Origin: Streptomyces dangxiongensis
Lineage (GTDB): Bacteria > Actinomycetota > Actinomycetes > Streptomycetales > Streptomycetaceae
Assembly (NCBI RefSeq): GCF_003675325.1
Contig: NZ_CP033073.1
Span: 7,192,001 to 7,256,000 of the forward strand
Direction: 5' to 3'
DNA length: 64,000 nucleotides
Position numbers and translations under genes: made by a program. Positions 34,533-42,978 of the stretch are shown piece after piece. Below the pieces are notes generated by a model. That model was not told the DNA's origin. It saw nothing but the letters and a program-made list of their open reading frames with translations, and did not search any database. How positions within the stretch are numbered: the stretch's first letter is position 1; each line of letters opens with the position of its first letter.

Positions 34533-34599
34533 GCCGACGGTACGCTGGTCCGGGCCGTGACCGCCCCTGGGCACCGGGCCGGACAGGAGAGGCACCAGC

Positions 34600-35061
34600 A
34601 TGACAGCGCCGGGCACCGAGACCCGAGGCGTCCGTTCCGCGGCACGCCGGCGGTCCGGGTGGCGTACCCAGGGGCCCGTCGTCGCGGTCGTCGCGGCCGG
34701 CGGCGCGCTCGGCGCGCTGGCCCGCTATGCCCTCGCCCTCGCCTGGCCCACACCCCCGGGCGGCTTCCCCTGGGCGACCTTCTGGACCAACGTCTCCGGC
34801 TGCGCCGTCATGGGTGTGTTCATGATGCTCATCACCGACGTGTGGTCCGCCCACCGCCTGCTGCGGCCGTTCTTCGGCACCGGCGTCCTCGGCGGCTTCA
34901 CCACCTTCTCCACCTACGCGGTGGACATCCGCAGACTGGTCGACGCCGGCCGCCCCGGCCTCGGGGCCGCGTACCTCCTCGCGACCCTGTGCGCGGCCCT
35001 CGCGGCGGTCCGGCTGGCCTCGGCCGCCGCCCGCCGTGTGCTGACCGGGAGGCAGCGATGA
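34600..35061 (+). CDS. crcB: fluoride channel subunit CrcB/Fluc
   Basis: The 153-residue protein has four transmembrane helices after a basic N-terminal extension of about 24 residues. The Fluc signatures are [25 protein letters not shown] (the pore Asn) and [15 protein letters not shown] (the Phe-box and Thr/Ser track). It exports fluoride. Its stop overlaps the next gene, and a second CrcB follows, so the channel is probably a heterodimer with antiparallel topology. The 67 bp upstream shows no fluoride riboswitch. Confidence 0.93.
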   Translation: MTAPGTETRGVRSAARRRSGWRTQGPVVAVVAAGGALGALARYALALAWPTPPGGFPWATFWTNVSGCAVMGVFMMLITDVWSAHRLLRPFFGTGVLGGFTTFSTYAVDIRRLVDAGRPGLGAAYLLATLCAALAAVRLASAAARRVLTGRQR

Positions 35062-35474
35062 CATCACCCACCCACCGCGCCCTCCGGCCGACCGTCCACA
35101 CCGGTGAGAACGACACCTGGCACCACAGGCCCGTCCACTCCCAGATCGTGCACCGCGCGCACGCCGCCGGTCTCGCCGGCGTCTTCCGGGGCGTCGAGGG
35201 TTTCGCCGCCTCCTCCCGCATCCACACCTCCCGTCTGCTGTCCCTGAGCGAGGACCTGCCGGTCGCGGTGGTCGTCGTGGACACCGAGGAGCGCGTCCGG
35301 GCCTTCCTGCCCCGGCTCGACAAGCTGAGCGGCGAGGGCCTGGTGACCCTGGAGGAGTGCGAGGTCGTCCGCCCCCGGACAACATCCGGCCCGGCCGGGG
35401 GAGACCCGGCCGCCGAAGTCCCGCCCGGACCGGGCACGGCGCGCCCCGACCCGGAGGGTAAGAAGCCGTTGTGA
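35058..35474 (+). CDS. DUF190 protein between two crcB genes
   Basis: The 138-residue cytosolic protein has a PII-like fold: [52 protein letters not shown], and [15 protein letters not shown]. Members usually have AGLAGASVFRG; here two residues (AS) are absent between Gly and Val. It ends in a Pro/Gly-rich tail. ATGA overlap with the upstream crcB and GTGA overlap with the downstream crcB make one translationally coupled unit. A regulatory or nucleotide-binding role for fluoride export is plausible but unproven. Confidence 0.88.
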   Translation: MTSPTHRALRPTVHTGENDTWHHRPVHSQIVHRAHAAGLAGVFRGVEGFAASSRIHTSRLLSLSEDLPVAVVVVDTEERVRAFLPRLDKLSGEGLVTLEECEVVRPRTTSGPAGGDPAAEVPPGPGTARPDPEGKKPL

Positions 35475-35845
35475 ACTGGCTGCTGGTCGCCGCGGGGGCC
35501 GCGGTCGGTGCCCCCCTGCGCTATCTCACCGACCGCGCCGTGCAGGCCCGGCACGACTCGCCGTTCCCGTGGGGCACCTTCGTGGTGAACGTGACCGGCT
35601 GCCTGGTCCTCGGGCTGCTCACGGGAGCCGTCTCCGCCGGGGCCGCCGGACACCCGGTACAGCTCCTGGTCGGCACGGGCCTGTGCGGTGCGCTGACGAC
35701 GTACTCGACGTTCTCCTACGAGACCCTGCGGCTGACCGAGGCCGGCTCCGGCCTCTACGCCGCCCTGAACGTCGTCGCGAGTGTGACGGCGGGCCTCGCG
35801 GCGGCCCTTACCGGGGTCTCACTGGCCGACGCCCTGTGGGCCTAG
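35471..35845 (+). CDS. crcB: fluoride channel subunit CrcB/Fluc, second subunit
   Basis: This 124-residue, four-helix Fluc subunit has [26 protein letters not shown] and [15 protein letters not shown]. The GTG start overlaps the DUF190 stop. It is shorter than the first subunit and has a charge distribution suited to opposite insertion, as in two-gene Fluc systems. A palindrome 9 bp after the stop probably ends the operon. Confidence 0.92.
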   Translation: MNWLLVAAGAAVGAPLRYLTDRAVQARHDSPFPWGTFVVNVTGCLVLGLLTGAVSAGAAGHPVQLLVGTGLCGALTTYSTFSYETLRLTEAGSGLYAALNVVASVTAGLAAALTGVSLADALWA

Positions 35846-35851
35846 GCGCCT

Positions 35852-35870
35852 GTCGCCCGGCCGGGCGGAC
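35852..35870 (+). terminator. short GC palindrome after crcB operon
   Basis: CGCCCGGCCGGGCG (35854-35867) is perfectly self-complementary and extends with GTC/GAC around a bulge. It lies between the crcB stop and the uppP promoter region. Confidence 0.4.
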
Positions 35871-35921
35871 TCAGTACTGTCTACTGCACTGTCGACCTAA
35901 CTCTCCTCAGAACTGGAATCC

Positions 35922-36758
35922 ATGAGCGCCATCTCCGTCGGTCAGGCCGTCCTCCTCGGGGTAGTCGAGGGGGTGACCGAGTTCCTCCCGGTGTCCTCCA
36001 CCGGCCACCTCAAGATCGCCGAGGGGCTCATGGACATCCCCGTCGACGACAAGTCCGTGGTCGGGTTCTCCGCCGTCATCCAGGTCGGCGCCATCGCCGC
36101 CGTGCTCGTGTACTTCTTCAAGGACATCCGGCGCATCGTCACCGCCTGGGTCCGCGGCCTCACCAACCGTGAGGAGCGCTACCACCACGACTACAAGTTC
36201 GCCTGGTGGGTCATCGCCGCCACCGTCCCGATCGTCGTGGTGGGCCTGGCCGCGAAGCCGCTGATCGACGGCCCGCTCGCCTCGCTGTGGGTGGTCGCCG
36301 GCTCGCTGATCGCCGGCTCGGGTGTGATGTGGGCCGCCGACCAGATGGGCCGGCACAAGCGCGGCGAGGACGACACGTCCTTCAAGGACGCCATGTGGGT
36401 CGGCTGCTCCCAGATCCTCGCCCTGCTCTTCCCCGGCTTCTCCCGCTCCGGCGCCACCATGTCCACCGCGCTCATCCTGGACCTGGACCGCGTCGCCGCC
36501 ACCCGGCTCTCCTTCTTCCTCGGCATCCCCGCCCTGACCGGCGCGGGGCTGTACGAGCTGAAGGACGCCCTCGGCGCGGGCGTGGGCGCGGCCCCGCTGG
36601 CCGTCGGCACCGTCGTGTCGTTCGTGGTCGCCTACGCCTCCATCGCCTGGCTGCTGAAGTTCGTCGCCAAGCACTCCTTCAACGCCTTCGTGATCTACCG
36701 GATCGTCGTCGGCGTCCTCCTGCTCGGCCTGCTCGGCACCGGCACGCTCAGTAGCTGA
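35922..36758 (+). CDS. uppP: undecaprenyl-diphosphatase UppP (BacA)
   Basis: The 278-residue integral membrane enzyme removes a phosphate from undecaprenyl diphosphate during cell-wall lipid recycling. Motifs are GVVEGVTEFLPVSSTGHL at residues 13-30 (Glu-rich region 1) and the phosphate loop PGFSRSGATM near 176-185. About eight hydrophobic helices cover the rest. Overexpression gives bacitracin resistance in other bacteria. It is a single gene ended by a perfect hairpin. Streptomycetes often encode more than one UppP. Confidence 0.95.
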   Translation: MSAISVGQAVLLGVVEGVTEFLPVSSTGHLKIAEGLMDIPVDDKSVVGFSAVIQVGAIAAVLVYFFKDIRRIVTAWVRGLTNREERYHHDYKFAWWVIAATVPIVVVGLAAKPLIDGPLASLWVVAGSLIAGSGVMWAADQMGRHKRGEDDTSFKDAMWVGCSQILALLFPGFSRSGATMSTALILDLDRVAATRLSFFLGIPALTGAGLYELKDALGAGVGAAPLAVGTVVSFVVAYASIAWLLKFVAKHSFNAFVIYRIVVGVLLLGLLGTGTLSS

Positions 36759-36779
36759 ACGACGACGCACGTCACCGAC

Positions 36780-36813
36780 GGGGTGCGGCGCCCGTGTCCG
36801 GGCGCCGCACCCC
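36780..36813 (+). terminator. perfect 15-bp hairpin after uppP
   Basis: GGGGTGCGGCGCCCG, loop TGTC, CGGGCGCCGCACCCC. It starts 22 bp past the uppP stop and lies just before the next promoter. Confidence 0.85.
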
Positions 36814-36835
36814 GCGCGTGCTCTCCTGCCCCGCC

Positions 36836-36865
36836 TTGACAGCCCCGGCCCGTACCGCGCAGGAT
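36836..36865 (+). promoter_or_regulatory. promoter of FadR-type regulator, apparently leaderless
   Basis: TTGACA (36836-36841), an 18-base spacer, CAGGAT (36860-36865). The start codon GTG lies 7 bases after the -10 hexamer, so the transcript should begin at or next to the start codon. Confidence 0.65.
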
Positions 36866-36872
36866 CGGTCCT

Positions 36873-37604
36873 GTGAACCTGTCAGACAGCCAGACAGGTG
36901 GACGTGGACCCCGGCGCGTGAGCGCCATGGAGGCGGTCCTCGCCCACCTCCGCGACGCCATCGAACGCGGCGCCTACGCCATCGGCGACAAGCTCCCCTC
37001 CGAGGCCGAGCTGTGCCGCACCCTCGAGGTGTCCCGGCCCGTGCTGCGCGAGGCGCTGCGCGCGCTCCAGACGATGGGGCTCACCGTCTCCCGGACCGGC
37101 AAGGGCACCTTCGTCGTCGCCGACGCGGTGGAGGACCCCACCTTCGGCGACTACGCGGCCAGCGACCTGCTCGAAGTGCGCCGCCACATCGAGATCCCGG
37201 TCGCCGGCTACGCGGCTCTGCGCCGCACCCCGGAGAACCTGGACCACCTGGCCCACCTGCTCGACCGCATGGAGCGGGAGACCGACACCACCGCCTGGGT
37301 CGCCATGGACACCGTCTTCCATCTCGCCGTGGCCGAGGCCGCCCAGAACCCGGTGTTCCGCCGGGTGATCGAGGAGATCCGCGACGCGCTGGCGCGTCAG
37401 TCGGCCTTCCTCAACGAGCTGGGCGGCCGCCGTGAGCAGTCCGACCGCGAGCACCGGGCGATCCTCGAGGCGCTGGCCGACGGCAGCGAACACGACGCGG
37501 TGGAGGCCATGAGCCACCACCTGGACCGCGTCGAGACCACCCTCACCGACATCCTGCGTCGCCAGCGGACGGATCCCGCCACCCAGGGCGGAACCCGGAC
37601 GTGA
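36873..37604 (+). CDS. GntR-family regulator, FadR subfamily
   Basis: The 243-residue protein has an N-terminal winged helix (GDKLPSEAELCRTLEVSRPVLREALRALQ, residues about 37-65) and a C-terminal FCD ligand-binding bundle (about 95-235). The FCD metal/acid ligands sit in RRHIEIP, DTVFHLAVAEAA and DREHRAIL. The GTG at 36873 is chosen because a consensus promoter places transcription start there; ATG 36927 would be the alternative. A palindrome lies within codons 2-9. It precedes asparaginase, aspartase and glutaminase genes, so it probably controls amide or dicarboxylic amino-acid use; effector unknown. Confidence 0.88.
   Translation: MNLSDSQTGGRGPRRVSAMEAVLAHLRDAIERGAYAIGDKLPSEAELCRTLEVSRPVLREALRALQTMGLTVSRTGKGTFVVADAVEDPTFGDYAASDLLEVRRHIEIPVAGYAALRRTPENLDHLAHLLDRMERETDTTAWVAMDTVFHLAVAEAAQNPVFRRVIEEIRDALARQSAFLNELGGRREQSDREHRAILEALADGSEHDAVEAMSHHLDRVETTLTDILRRQRTDPATQGGTRT
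36877..36899. promoter_or_regulatory. GntR operator within start of coding region
   Basis: ACCTGTC-9-GACAGGT inverted repeat, containing a perfect CTGTCAGACAG palindrome at 36879-36889. It fits the TGTnnnACA type core bound by FadR-family proteins and lies just after the predicted transcription start. Confidence 0.6.
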
Positions 37605-37831
37605 GCGACGGCGAACCGGTCCGGCCGTCGTACCGGCTGCCGGACTCCCCCCGGACCGGCGCCGTGCGGCGGGCGACATCCGCCCGCGTCCCGGTCCTCC
37701 GGTACGCCGACGACGGCGCCGTACGCACCACCGTGCCCGGTCCGCCGCGGCATCCGCGACCGCATGTCCCGCACCACCCACACCTCCACCGGCGCCGACG
37801 CGTGACCCGCGTACCGGCCGACCCCGACCCC

Positions 37832-38863
37832 ATGATGCAGGCAGTGATGTACGACAGTTCTCCCGCCGGCGCGCCCGTCGTCCGCGAACCCCTCCACGCT
37901 CCCGTCGCCCACCTCGTCCGCGGCGGGATCGTCGAGGGCGTCCACCACGGCTCCGTCGTCGTCCTCGAAGCCGACGGCCGGACACGGTTCCGGCTCGGTG
38001 ACATCGAGGCGGCCTTCTACCCGCGCTCCGCGCTCAAGCCCGTCCAGGCCGTGGCCATGGTGCGGGCCGGGCTGCCGCTCGACGGAGAGCTGCTGTCGCT
38101 GGCCGCCGCGAGCCACTCCGGCGAGGAGCGCCACCTCGCCGGCACCCGGCGCATCCTCGAACTCGCCGGCCTCGGCGAGGACGACCTGCGCAACGTGCCC
38201 GACATGCCGTTCGACCCGGCCGTCCGCGACACCTGGGTCCGTGAGGGCCGGGCGCCCTCCCGCCTCGCCCAGAACTGCTCCGGCAAGCACGCCGCCATGC
38301 TGTGGACCGCCCGGCTCAACGGCTGGTCCCTGGACGACTACCTCGACCCGGCGCACCCGCTCCAGCGGGCCGTCGCCGAGACCGTCGAGGAACTGACCGG
38401 CCAGCGCGTCGCCCGGGTCACCGTGGACGGCTGCGGCGCCCCGCTGTTCGCCGTCTCCCTGCACGGCCTCGCCCGCGCCGTCGCCCGGATCACCTCCGCG
38501 GCACCCGGCACGCCCGAGGCGCGCGTCGCCGACGCGATGCGCGAACACGCCGAGATGGCCTCCGGCTCCGGCCGGGACGTCGCCGCGCTCATGCGGGCCG
38601 TGCCCGGGCTGCTCGCCAAGGACGGCTTCGAGGGCGTGCAGGTGGCCGCGCTGCCCGACGGCCGCGCCGTCGCCGTCAAGATCGCCGACGGGGCGAACCG
38701 GGCCCGTGTCCCGGTCGCCGCGGCGGCCCTGGCCCGGGCCGGCATAGACCCGGCCGCGCTCACCGAATTCGCGGGGGAGCCGCTGCTCGGGGGAGGCAAG
38801 CCGGTCGGCTGCGTGCGGCCGGTGGACGCCCTGGCCCCCGTTCACCCGGTGGCCGGCGTCTAG
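37832..38863 (+). CDS. asparaginase (asparaginase II family)
   Basis: The 343-residue protein matches the family related to Rhizobium thermolabile asparaginase: GSVVVLEADGRTRFRLGD, FYPRSALKPVQAVAMV, SGEERHLAGT, QNCSGKHAAML and VDGCGAPLFAVSLHGLA. It hydrolyses L-asparagine to aspartate and ammonia. Three ATG codons at 37832, 37835 and 37847 could start it; none has a strong ribosome site. A frame open from GTG 37601 would overlap the regulator stop but adds a Pro/Arg/His-rich unlike-family extension, so it is not used. Aspartase follows downstream. Confidence 0.9.
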   Translation: MMQAVMYDSSPAGAPVVREPLHAPVAHLVRGGIVEGVHHGSVVVLEADGRTRFRLGDIEAAFYPRSALKPVQAVAMVRAGLPLDGELLSLAAASHSGEERHLAGTRRILELAGLGEDDLRNVPDMPFDPAVRDTWVREGRAPSRLAQNCSGKHAAMLWTARLNGWSLDDYLDPAHPLQRAVAETVEELTGQRVARVTVDGCGAPLFAVSLHGLARAVARITSAAPGTPEARVADAMREHAEMASGSGRDVAALMRAVPGLLAKDGFEGVQVAALPDGRAVAVKIADGANRARVPVAAAALARAGIDPAALTEFAGEPLLGGGKPVGCVRPVDALAPVHPVAGV

Positions 38864-38926
38864 AGACCGCCGCTCGGATCACGCAACGGACGCGGGTCGG
38901 AGCCCGCGTGCGGGCCCGACCGCCCG

Positions 38927-39014
38927 GCACGCGGTTCGGGCCGCCTCGGCACGCGGGCAGAGCCGCCTCGGCCCGCGGTCCAAGCTGCCCCGGCACCCGG
39001 GCCGGGCCGCCCCG
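38927..39014. repeat. four 22-nt tandem repeats between asparaginase and aspartase genes
   Basis: Four in-phase units: GCACGCGGTTCGGGCCGCCTCG, and three related copies at 38949, 38971 and 38993, each 22 nt, sharing the frame GCaCgCGG...GCCGCCtCG. A weaker fifth copy precedes them at 38905. It lies in the 278-bp non-coding gap between asparaginase and aspartase, which otherwise shows only the aspartase ribosome site. Confidence 0.7.
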
Positions 39015-39141
39015 GTACCGCACGCGCGGGCCGTTTCCGTGACCCCGGACGGCCCGCGCCCGGCGCGCGGGCCCCCGCGCCCCTTCGCGGGACGCCCTCA
39101 CCTCCGCCACCTCCGCACCCCAGAAAGAGGACCGTCTCCTC

Positions 39142-40566
39142 ATGACCGTTCCCACGACCGCACCCACCCGCAGCGAACACGACCTGCTCGGCGACCGCGA
39201 CGTCCCCGCCGACGCGTACTGGGGCATCCACACCCTGCGCGCCACGGAGAACTTCCCCATCACCGGCACCCCGATCTCCGCCTACCCGCACCTGATCGAC
39301 GCCCTCGCGGCCGTCAAGGAGGCCGCCGCCCTCGCCAACGAGGAACTCGGTCTGCTGGCACCGGAGAAGGCCGCCGCGATCGTCGCCGCCTGCCGGGAGA
39401 TCCGTGCCGGCCGGCTGCACGACCAGTTCGTCGTGGACGTCATCCAGGGCGGTGCCGGCACGTCCACCAACATGAACGCCAACGAGGTCGTGGCGAACCG
39501 CGCGCTGGAACTGCTGGGCCACGCCAAGGGGCAGTACACCCACCTGCATCCCAACGAGGACGTCAACCTCGGCCAGTCCACCAACGACGTCTATCCGACC
39601 GCCGTCAAGATAGCGACGGTGTTCGCGGTACATGGACTGCTCAGGGCGATGTCCGTACTGCAGGACGCTTTCGCCCGTAAGGCCGTCGAGTTCCGTGACG
39701 TGCTCAAGATGGGCCGTACACAGTTGCAGGACGCGGTGCCGATGACGCTCGGCCAGGAGTTCTCCGCGTTCGCCGTCATGATCGAGGAGGACCGCAGCCG
39801 TCTCGCCGAGGCCGTCGAACTGATCCATGAGATCAACCTCGGCGCCACGGCCATCGGCACCGGCCTCAACGCGCCCGCCGGCTACGCCGAGGCCGCCCGC
39901 CGCCATCTGTCCGCCCTGACCGGGCTGCCGCTGGTCACCGCGGCCAACCTGGTCGAGGCCACCCAGGACTGCGGCGCCTTCGTCCAGATGTCCGGCGTCC
40001 TCAAGCGCGTCGCGGTCAAGCTCTCCAAGAGCTGCAACGACCTGCGGCTGCTGTCCTCCGGTCCGCGCGCCGGCCTGGGCGAGATCAACCTGCCGCCGGT
40101 GCAGGCCGGTTCGTCGATCATGCCGGGGAAGGTCAACCCGGTCATCCCCGAGGTGGTCAACCAGGTCGCCTTCGAGGTGATCGGCAACGACGTCGCCATC
40201 ACGATGGCCGCCGAGGCCGGGCAGCTCCAGCTCAACGCCTTCGAGCCGGTCATCCTGCACTCCCTGTCGGAGTCCGTCACACACCTGCGGAACGCCTGCC
40301 TCACACTCGCCGAGCGCTGTGTGTCCGGCATCACCGCCAACACCGAGCGGTTGCGCGCGACCGTCGAGAACTCCATCGGCCTGGTCACCGCGCTCAACCC
40401 GCACATCGGGTACACGGCCGCGACCGAGATCGCCAAGGAGGCCCTGGCGACGGGCCGGGGCGTGGCCGAACTGGTCCTGGAGAAGGGCCTGCTGCCCGCA
40501 GAACGGCTCACGGACCTGCTGCGGCCGGAGGTGCTGGCGGGCACCGGAACGGCACCGGCGCTCTGA
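39142..40566 (+). CDS. aspA: aspartate ammonia-lyase
   Basis: The 474-residue enzyme of the aspartase/fumarase superfamily forms fumarate and ammonia from aspartate. The signature [12 protein letters not shown] and the regions [26 protein letters not shown] and [18 protein letters not shown] are intact. The [18 protein letters not shown]-terminus distinguishes aspartase from fumarase (which has ERDxxGxxxVPADxLWG), but assignment between the two also rests on its asparaginase and glutaminase neighbours. AGAAAGAGGA precedes the ATG. Confidence 0.92.
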   Translation: MTVPTTAPTRSEHDLLGDRDVPADAYWGIHTLRATENFPITGTPISAYPHLIDALAAVKEAAALANEELGLLAPEKAAAIVAACREIRAGRLHDQFVVDVIQGGAGTSTNMNANEVVANRALELLGHAKGQYTHLHPNEDVNLGQSTNDVYPTAVKIATVFAVHGLLRAMSVLQDAFARKAVEFRDVLKMGRTQLQDAVPMTLGQEFSAFAVMIEEDRSRLAEAVELIHEINLGATAIGTGLNAPAGYAEAARRHLSALTGLPLVTAANLVEATQDCGAFVQMSGVLKRVAVKLSKSCNDLRLLSSGPRAGLGEINLPPVQAGSSIMPGKVNPVIPEVVNQVAFEVIGNDVAITMAAEAGQLQLNAFEPVILHSLSESVTHLRNACLTLAERCVSGITANTERLRATVENSIGLVTALNPHIGYTAATEIAKEALATGRGVAELVLEKGLLPAERLTDLLRPEVLAGTGTAPAL

Positions 40567-40687
40567 CGCGGCGGCACCCCGCGCGCCGTACCCGCGCCCG
40601 GTCCTGCGAAGGCCGGCTTCGTGGGGGCATGCGGAAGTCCGCGGGGGGCGGCCGGCGCCCCGGGCGCCCCCGCGTCAGCGGTGCGGC

Positions 40688-41617
40688 ATGATGACGATCA
40701 TGTCCTCGCAGTTCCGACCGGTCCTCGACCACATCATGGCGGAGATCGACCGCACCCCCGGCCGCGGCCGGTCAGCCGACTACATCCCGGCGCTCGCCGC
40801 CCGCGACCCCCGCCGTTTCGGCATGGCCGTCGCCGAGCCGGACGGCACGGTGTACGGGGTGGGGGAGTGGCGGCAGCCGTTCTCCACGCAGTCGATCACC
40901 AAGGTCTTCACGCTGGCCCTGGACCTGGCCCGCGAGGGCGACGAACTGTGGGAGCACGTGGGCCGCGAACCCTCCGGCAACCCGTTCAACTCGCTGGTCC
41001 AGCTGGAGTACGAGAGCGGCATCCCGCGGAACCCCTTCATCAACGCGGGCGCCCTCGTCGTCACCGACCGCCTCCAGACCCGTACCGGAGACGCGGCCGG
41101 GGAGCTGCTGGCCTTCCTTCGCGCCGAGAGCGGCAACGACGCCCTCGACTTCGACCTGGAGGTCGCCGCGTCGGAGACCGCCAACGGCGACCGGAACGCC
41201 GCCCTCGCCCACTTCATGGCGTCCTACGGCAACATCGACAACGACGTGCCGGTCCTGCTCGACCAGTACTTCCGGCAGTGCTCCGTGGCCGCGTCCTGCG
41301 CCGACCTGGCCCTCGCCACCGGCTTCCTCGCCCGGCACGGCATCCGCGCCGACGGCAGCCGGCTGCTCAGTCGCAGCCAGGCCAAGCAGGTCAACGCGGT
41401 CATGCTGACCTGCGGCACGTACGACGCGGCCGGTGACTTCGCCTACCGCGTGGGCCTGCCCGGCAAGAGCGGGGTCGGCGGCGGGATCATCGCGGTCGTA
41501 CCGGGCCGGTGCACGCTGTGCGTGTGGAGCCCGGGCCTGGACGAGCGCGGCAACTCGGTGGCCGGCGTGGCGGCGCTGGACCGGTTCACGACGCTCACCG
41601 GCCTGTCGGTGTTCTGA
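40688..41617 (+). CDS. glsA: glutaminase A (serine-dependent beta-lactamase-like family)
   Basis: The 309-residue enzyme hydrolyses glutamine to glutamate and ammonia. The nucleophile motif is FSTQSITKVFTLAL (Ser-x2-Lys), followed by NPFINAGALVVTD, SETANGDRNAALAHFM and KSGVGGGIIAVVPG. Starts at 40688, 40691 or 40700 are all in frame; the last gives MSSQFRPVLDHIM and is closest to the usual family length. No clear ribosome site separates them. Third amide/amino-acid degradative gene in the neighbourhood. Confidence 0.93.
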   Translation: MMTIMSSQFRPVLDHIMAEIDRTPGRGRSADYIPALAARDPRRFGMAVAEPDGTVYGVGEWRQPFSTQSITKVFTLALDLAREGDELWEHVGREPSGNPFNSLVQLEYESGIPRNPFINAGALVVTDRLQTRTGDAAGELLAFLRAESGNDALDFDLEVAASETANGDRNAALAHFMASYGNIDNDVPVLLDQYFRQCSVAASCADLALATGFLARHGIRADGSRLLSRSQAKQVNAVMLTCGTYDAAGDFAYRVGLPGKSGVGGGIIAVVPGRCTLCVWSPGLDERGNSVAGVAALDRFTTLTGLSVF

Positions 41618-41705
41618 GCGCTCGTACCGGGCGCGCCTTTCCGAGAGGAGCAGGGGGCCTTCCGCGTCCTCCTTCCGGGAAGCGCCGCCCGGACTGCCGG
41701 CCGGG

Positions 41706-42875
41706 TCAGCCGCGGGACGTCCGGCCGCCCTTGGCGCGCAGCGTCAGCGCCACGGCTCCCGCGCCGAGCCCCAGCCCGGCGACCACGGCCGTGCCGGACC
41801 AGCCCGAGCCGTCGTCCGGAGCCGGCGCGGTGGCCGCCGCAACCGGCCTGGCGGACGACGCCGTACGGGGTGCGGCGCGCAGCCCGTCCAGCGACCCGAC
41901 CGGATCCACCTGCCCGGCCGCGGCGAAGCCCCAGTCGAGCAGGGCACGCGCTTCCTCGTACACGGCGAACCCGCCGCCGGACTGCGGGTTCATCACGGTC
42001 GCCACCAGGGTGCGCCCGCCCCGGCGGGCCGCGGCCACGAGGGTGTTGCCCGCGTTGCTGGTGTAGCCGTTCTTGATGCCGACGAGCCCCGGGTAGGGCG
42101 CCACGCCGTCCTCGCCGGTCAGCAGCCGGTTGGTGTTCTCGATCTCGTACGGCGACCCGTCACCGGGGAAGCGGGCCTCGGGAGTGGCGCAGTACCGGGC
42201 GAAGGCGGGGTCGGCCAGTCCCGCCCGGCCGAACACCGCCAGGTCGTAGGCGGAGGACACCTGACCGGGGGTGTCGTAGCCGTCCGGGGAGACGACGTGG
42301 GTGTCCAGCGCGCCGAGGTCGCGGGCCTTCGCCTGCATCCGCGCGGCCGTGGCGTCCCAGCCGCCGTTCAGCGACGCCAGGACGTGCACGGCGTCGTTGC
42401 CCGAGCTGAGGAAGACACCGCGCCACAGGTCGGCCACCTCGTAGGTGTGCCCCTCCTCGACGCCGACCAGGCTGCTGCCCTCGGCGACGTCCTCCAGCTC
42501 CTCGTACCGCACGGTGTGCCGCATGTCGCCGGGCAGCGTCGGCAGCACGGTGAGCGCGAACAGGGTCTTGAGGGTGCTCGCGGGCGGCAGCTTGCGGTGG
42601 GCGTCGCCCGCGGCCAGCACCTCCCCGCTGCCCGCGTCGGCGACCAGCCAGGACAGCGCGGAGACGTCCGGCACCCCGGGCGCGCCCGGGCGCGCCCGTA
42701 CCTGGGTGCCGGAGCGGTAGAGCAGGGCGGGCCCGGGCGTCGCCGCCCGGGGGGCGGGCGGTGCGGGCTCCCCGGTCCGGGCGCCGGCGGCAGCGGGCGG
42801 CGTGAGCACCAGCAGGCCCGTCACGCACAGGGAGCAGGCCGACACAGTTGCCCGATAAGCAAGTCCGGTGATCAT
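41706..42875 (-). CDS. D-alanyl-D-alanine carboxypeptidase (PBP5/DacA type)
   Basis: The 389-residue precursor has a signal peptide (residues 1-33), then the serine-transpeptidase core: PPASTLKTLFAL (SxxK), LSSGNDAVHVL (SxN) and VGIKNGYTSNAG, where the usual KTG is KNG. A C-terminal hydrophobic helix followed by basic residues (LGLGAGAVALTLRAKGGRTSR) anchors it in the membrane. It trims the terminal D-Ala from peptidoglycan stem peptides. Start ATG 42875 begins MITGLAYRATVSACSL. Confidence 0.9.
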   Translation of the reverse strand: MITGLAYRATVSACSLCVTGLLVLTPPAAAGARTGEPAPPAPRAATPGPALLYRSGTQVRARPGAPGVPDVSALSWLVADAGSGEVLAAGDAHRKLPPASTLKTLFALTVLPTLPGDMRHTVRYEELEDVAEGSSLVGVEEGHTYEVADLWRGVFLSSGNDAVHVLASLNGGWDATAARMQAKARDLGALDTHVVSPDGYDTPGQVSSAYDLAVFGRAGLADPAFARYCATPEARFPGDGSPYEIENTNRLLTGEDGVAPYPGLVGIKNGYTSNAGNTLVAAARRGGRTLVATVMNPQSGGGFAVYEEARALLDWGFAAAGQVDPVGSLDGLRAAPRTASSARPVAAATAPAPDDGSGWSGTAVVAGLGLGAGAVALTLRAKGGRTSRG

Positions 42876-42978
42876 ACGATCAACGTACGAAGAACGGTCC
42901 CTGTGTGCCGCGCCGCCCGGGCCGTTCGGCCCAACGGAGCAACCCGGATGCCGCACCCGGCCGTCCTGCGGGCCGGTG

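Noticed and set aside
31489..34560. A 1023-residue open frame running through GH53, ArsR and SMP-30 regions
   Set aside because: It is open only because high GC removes stops. Conserved blocks of three separate genes enter and leave this frame at single-base shifts.
34533..34599. Fluoride riboswitch upstream of crcB
   Set aside because: The gap is only 67 bp and I see no match to the conserved riboswitch core.
37601..37831. Longer asparaginase start at GTG 37601 overlapping the FadR-type stop
   Set aside because: The GTGA overlap is attractive, but the extra 77 residues are Pro/Arg/His-rich and unlike the family N-terminus. It could not be fully excluded.
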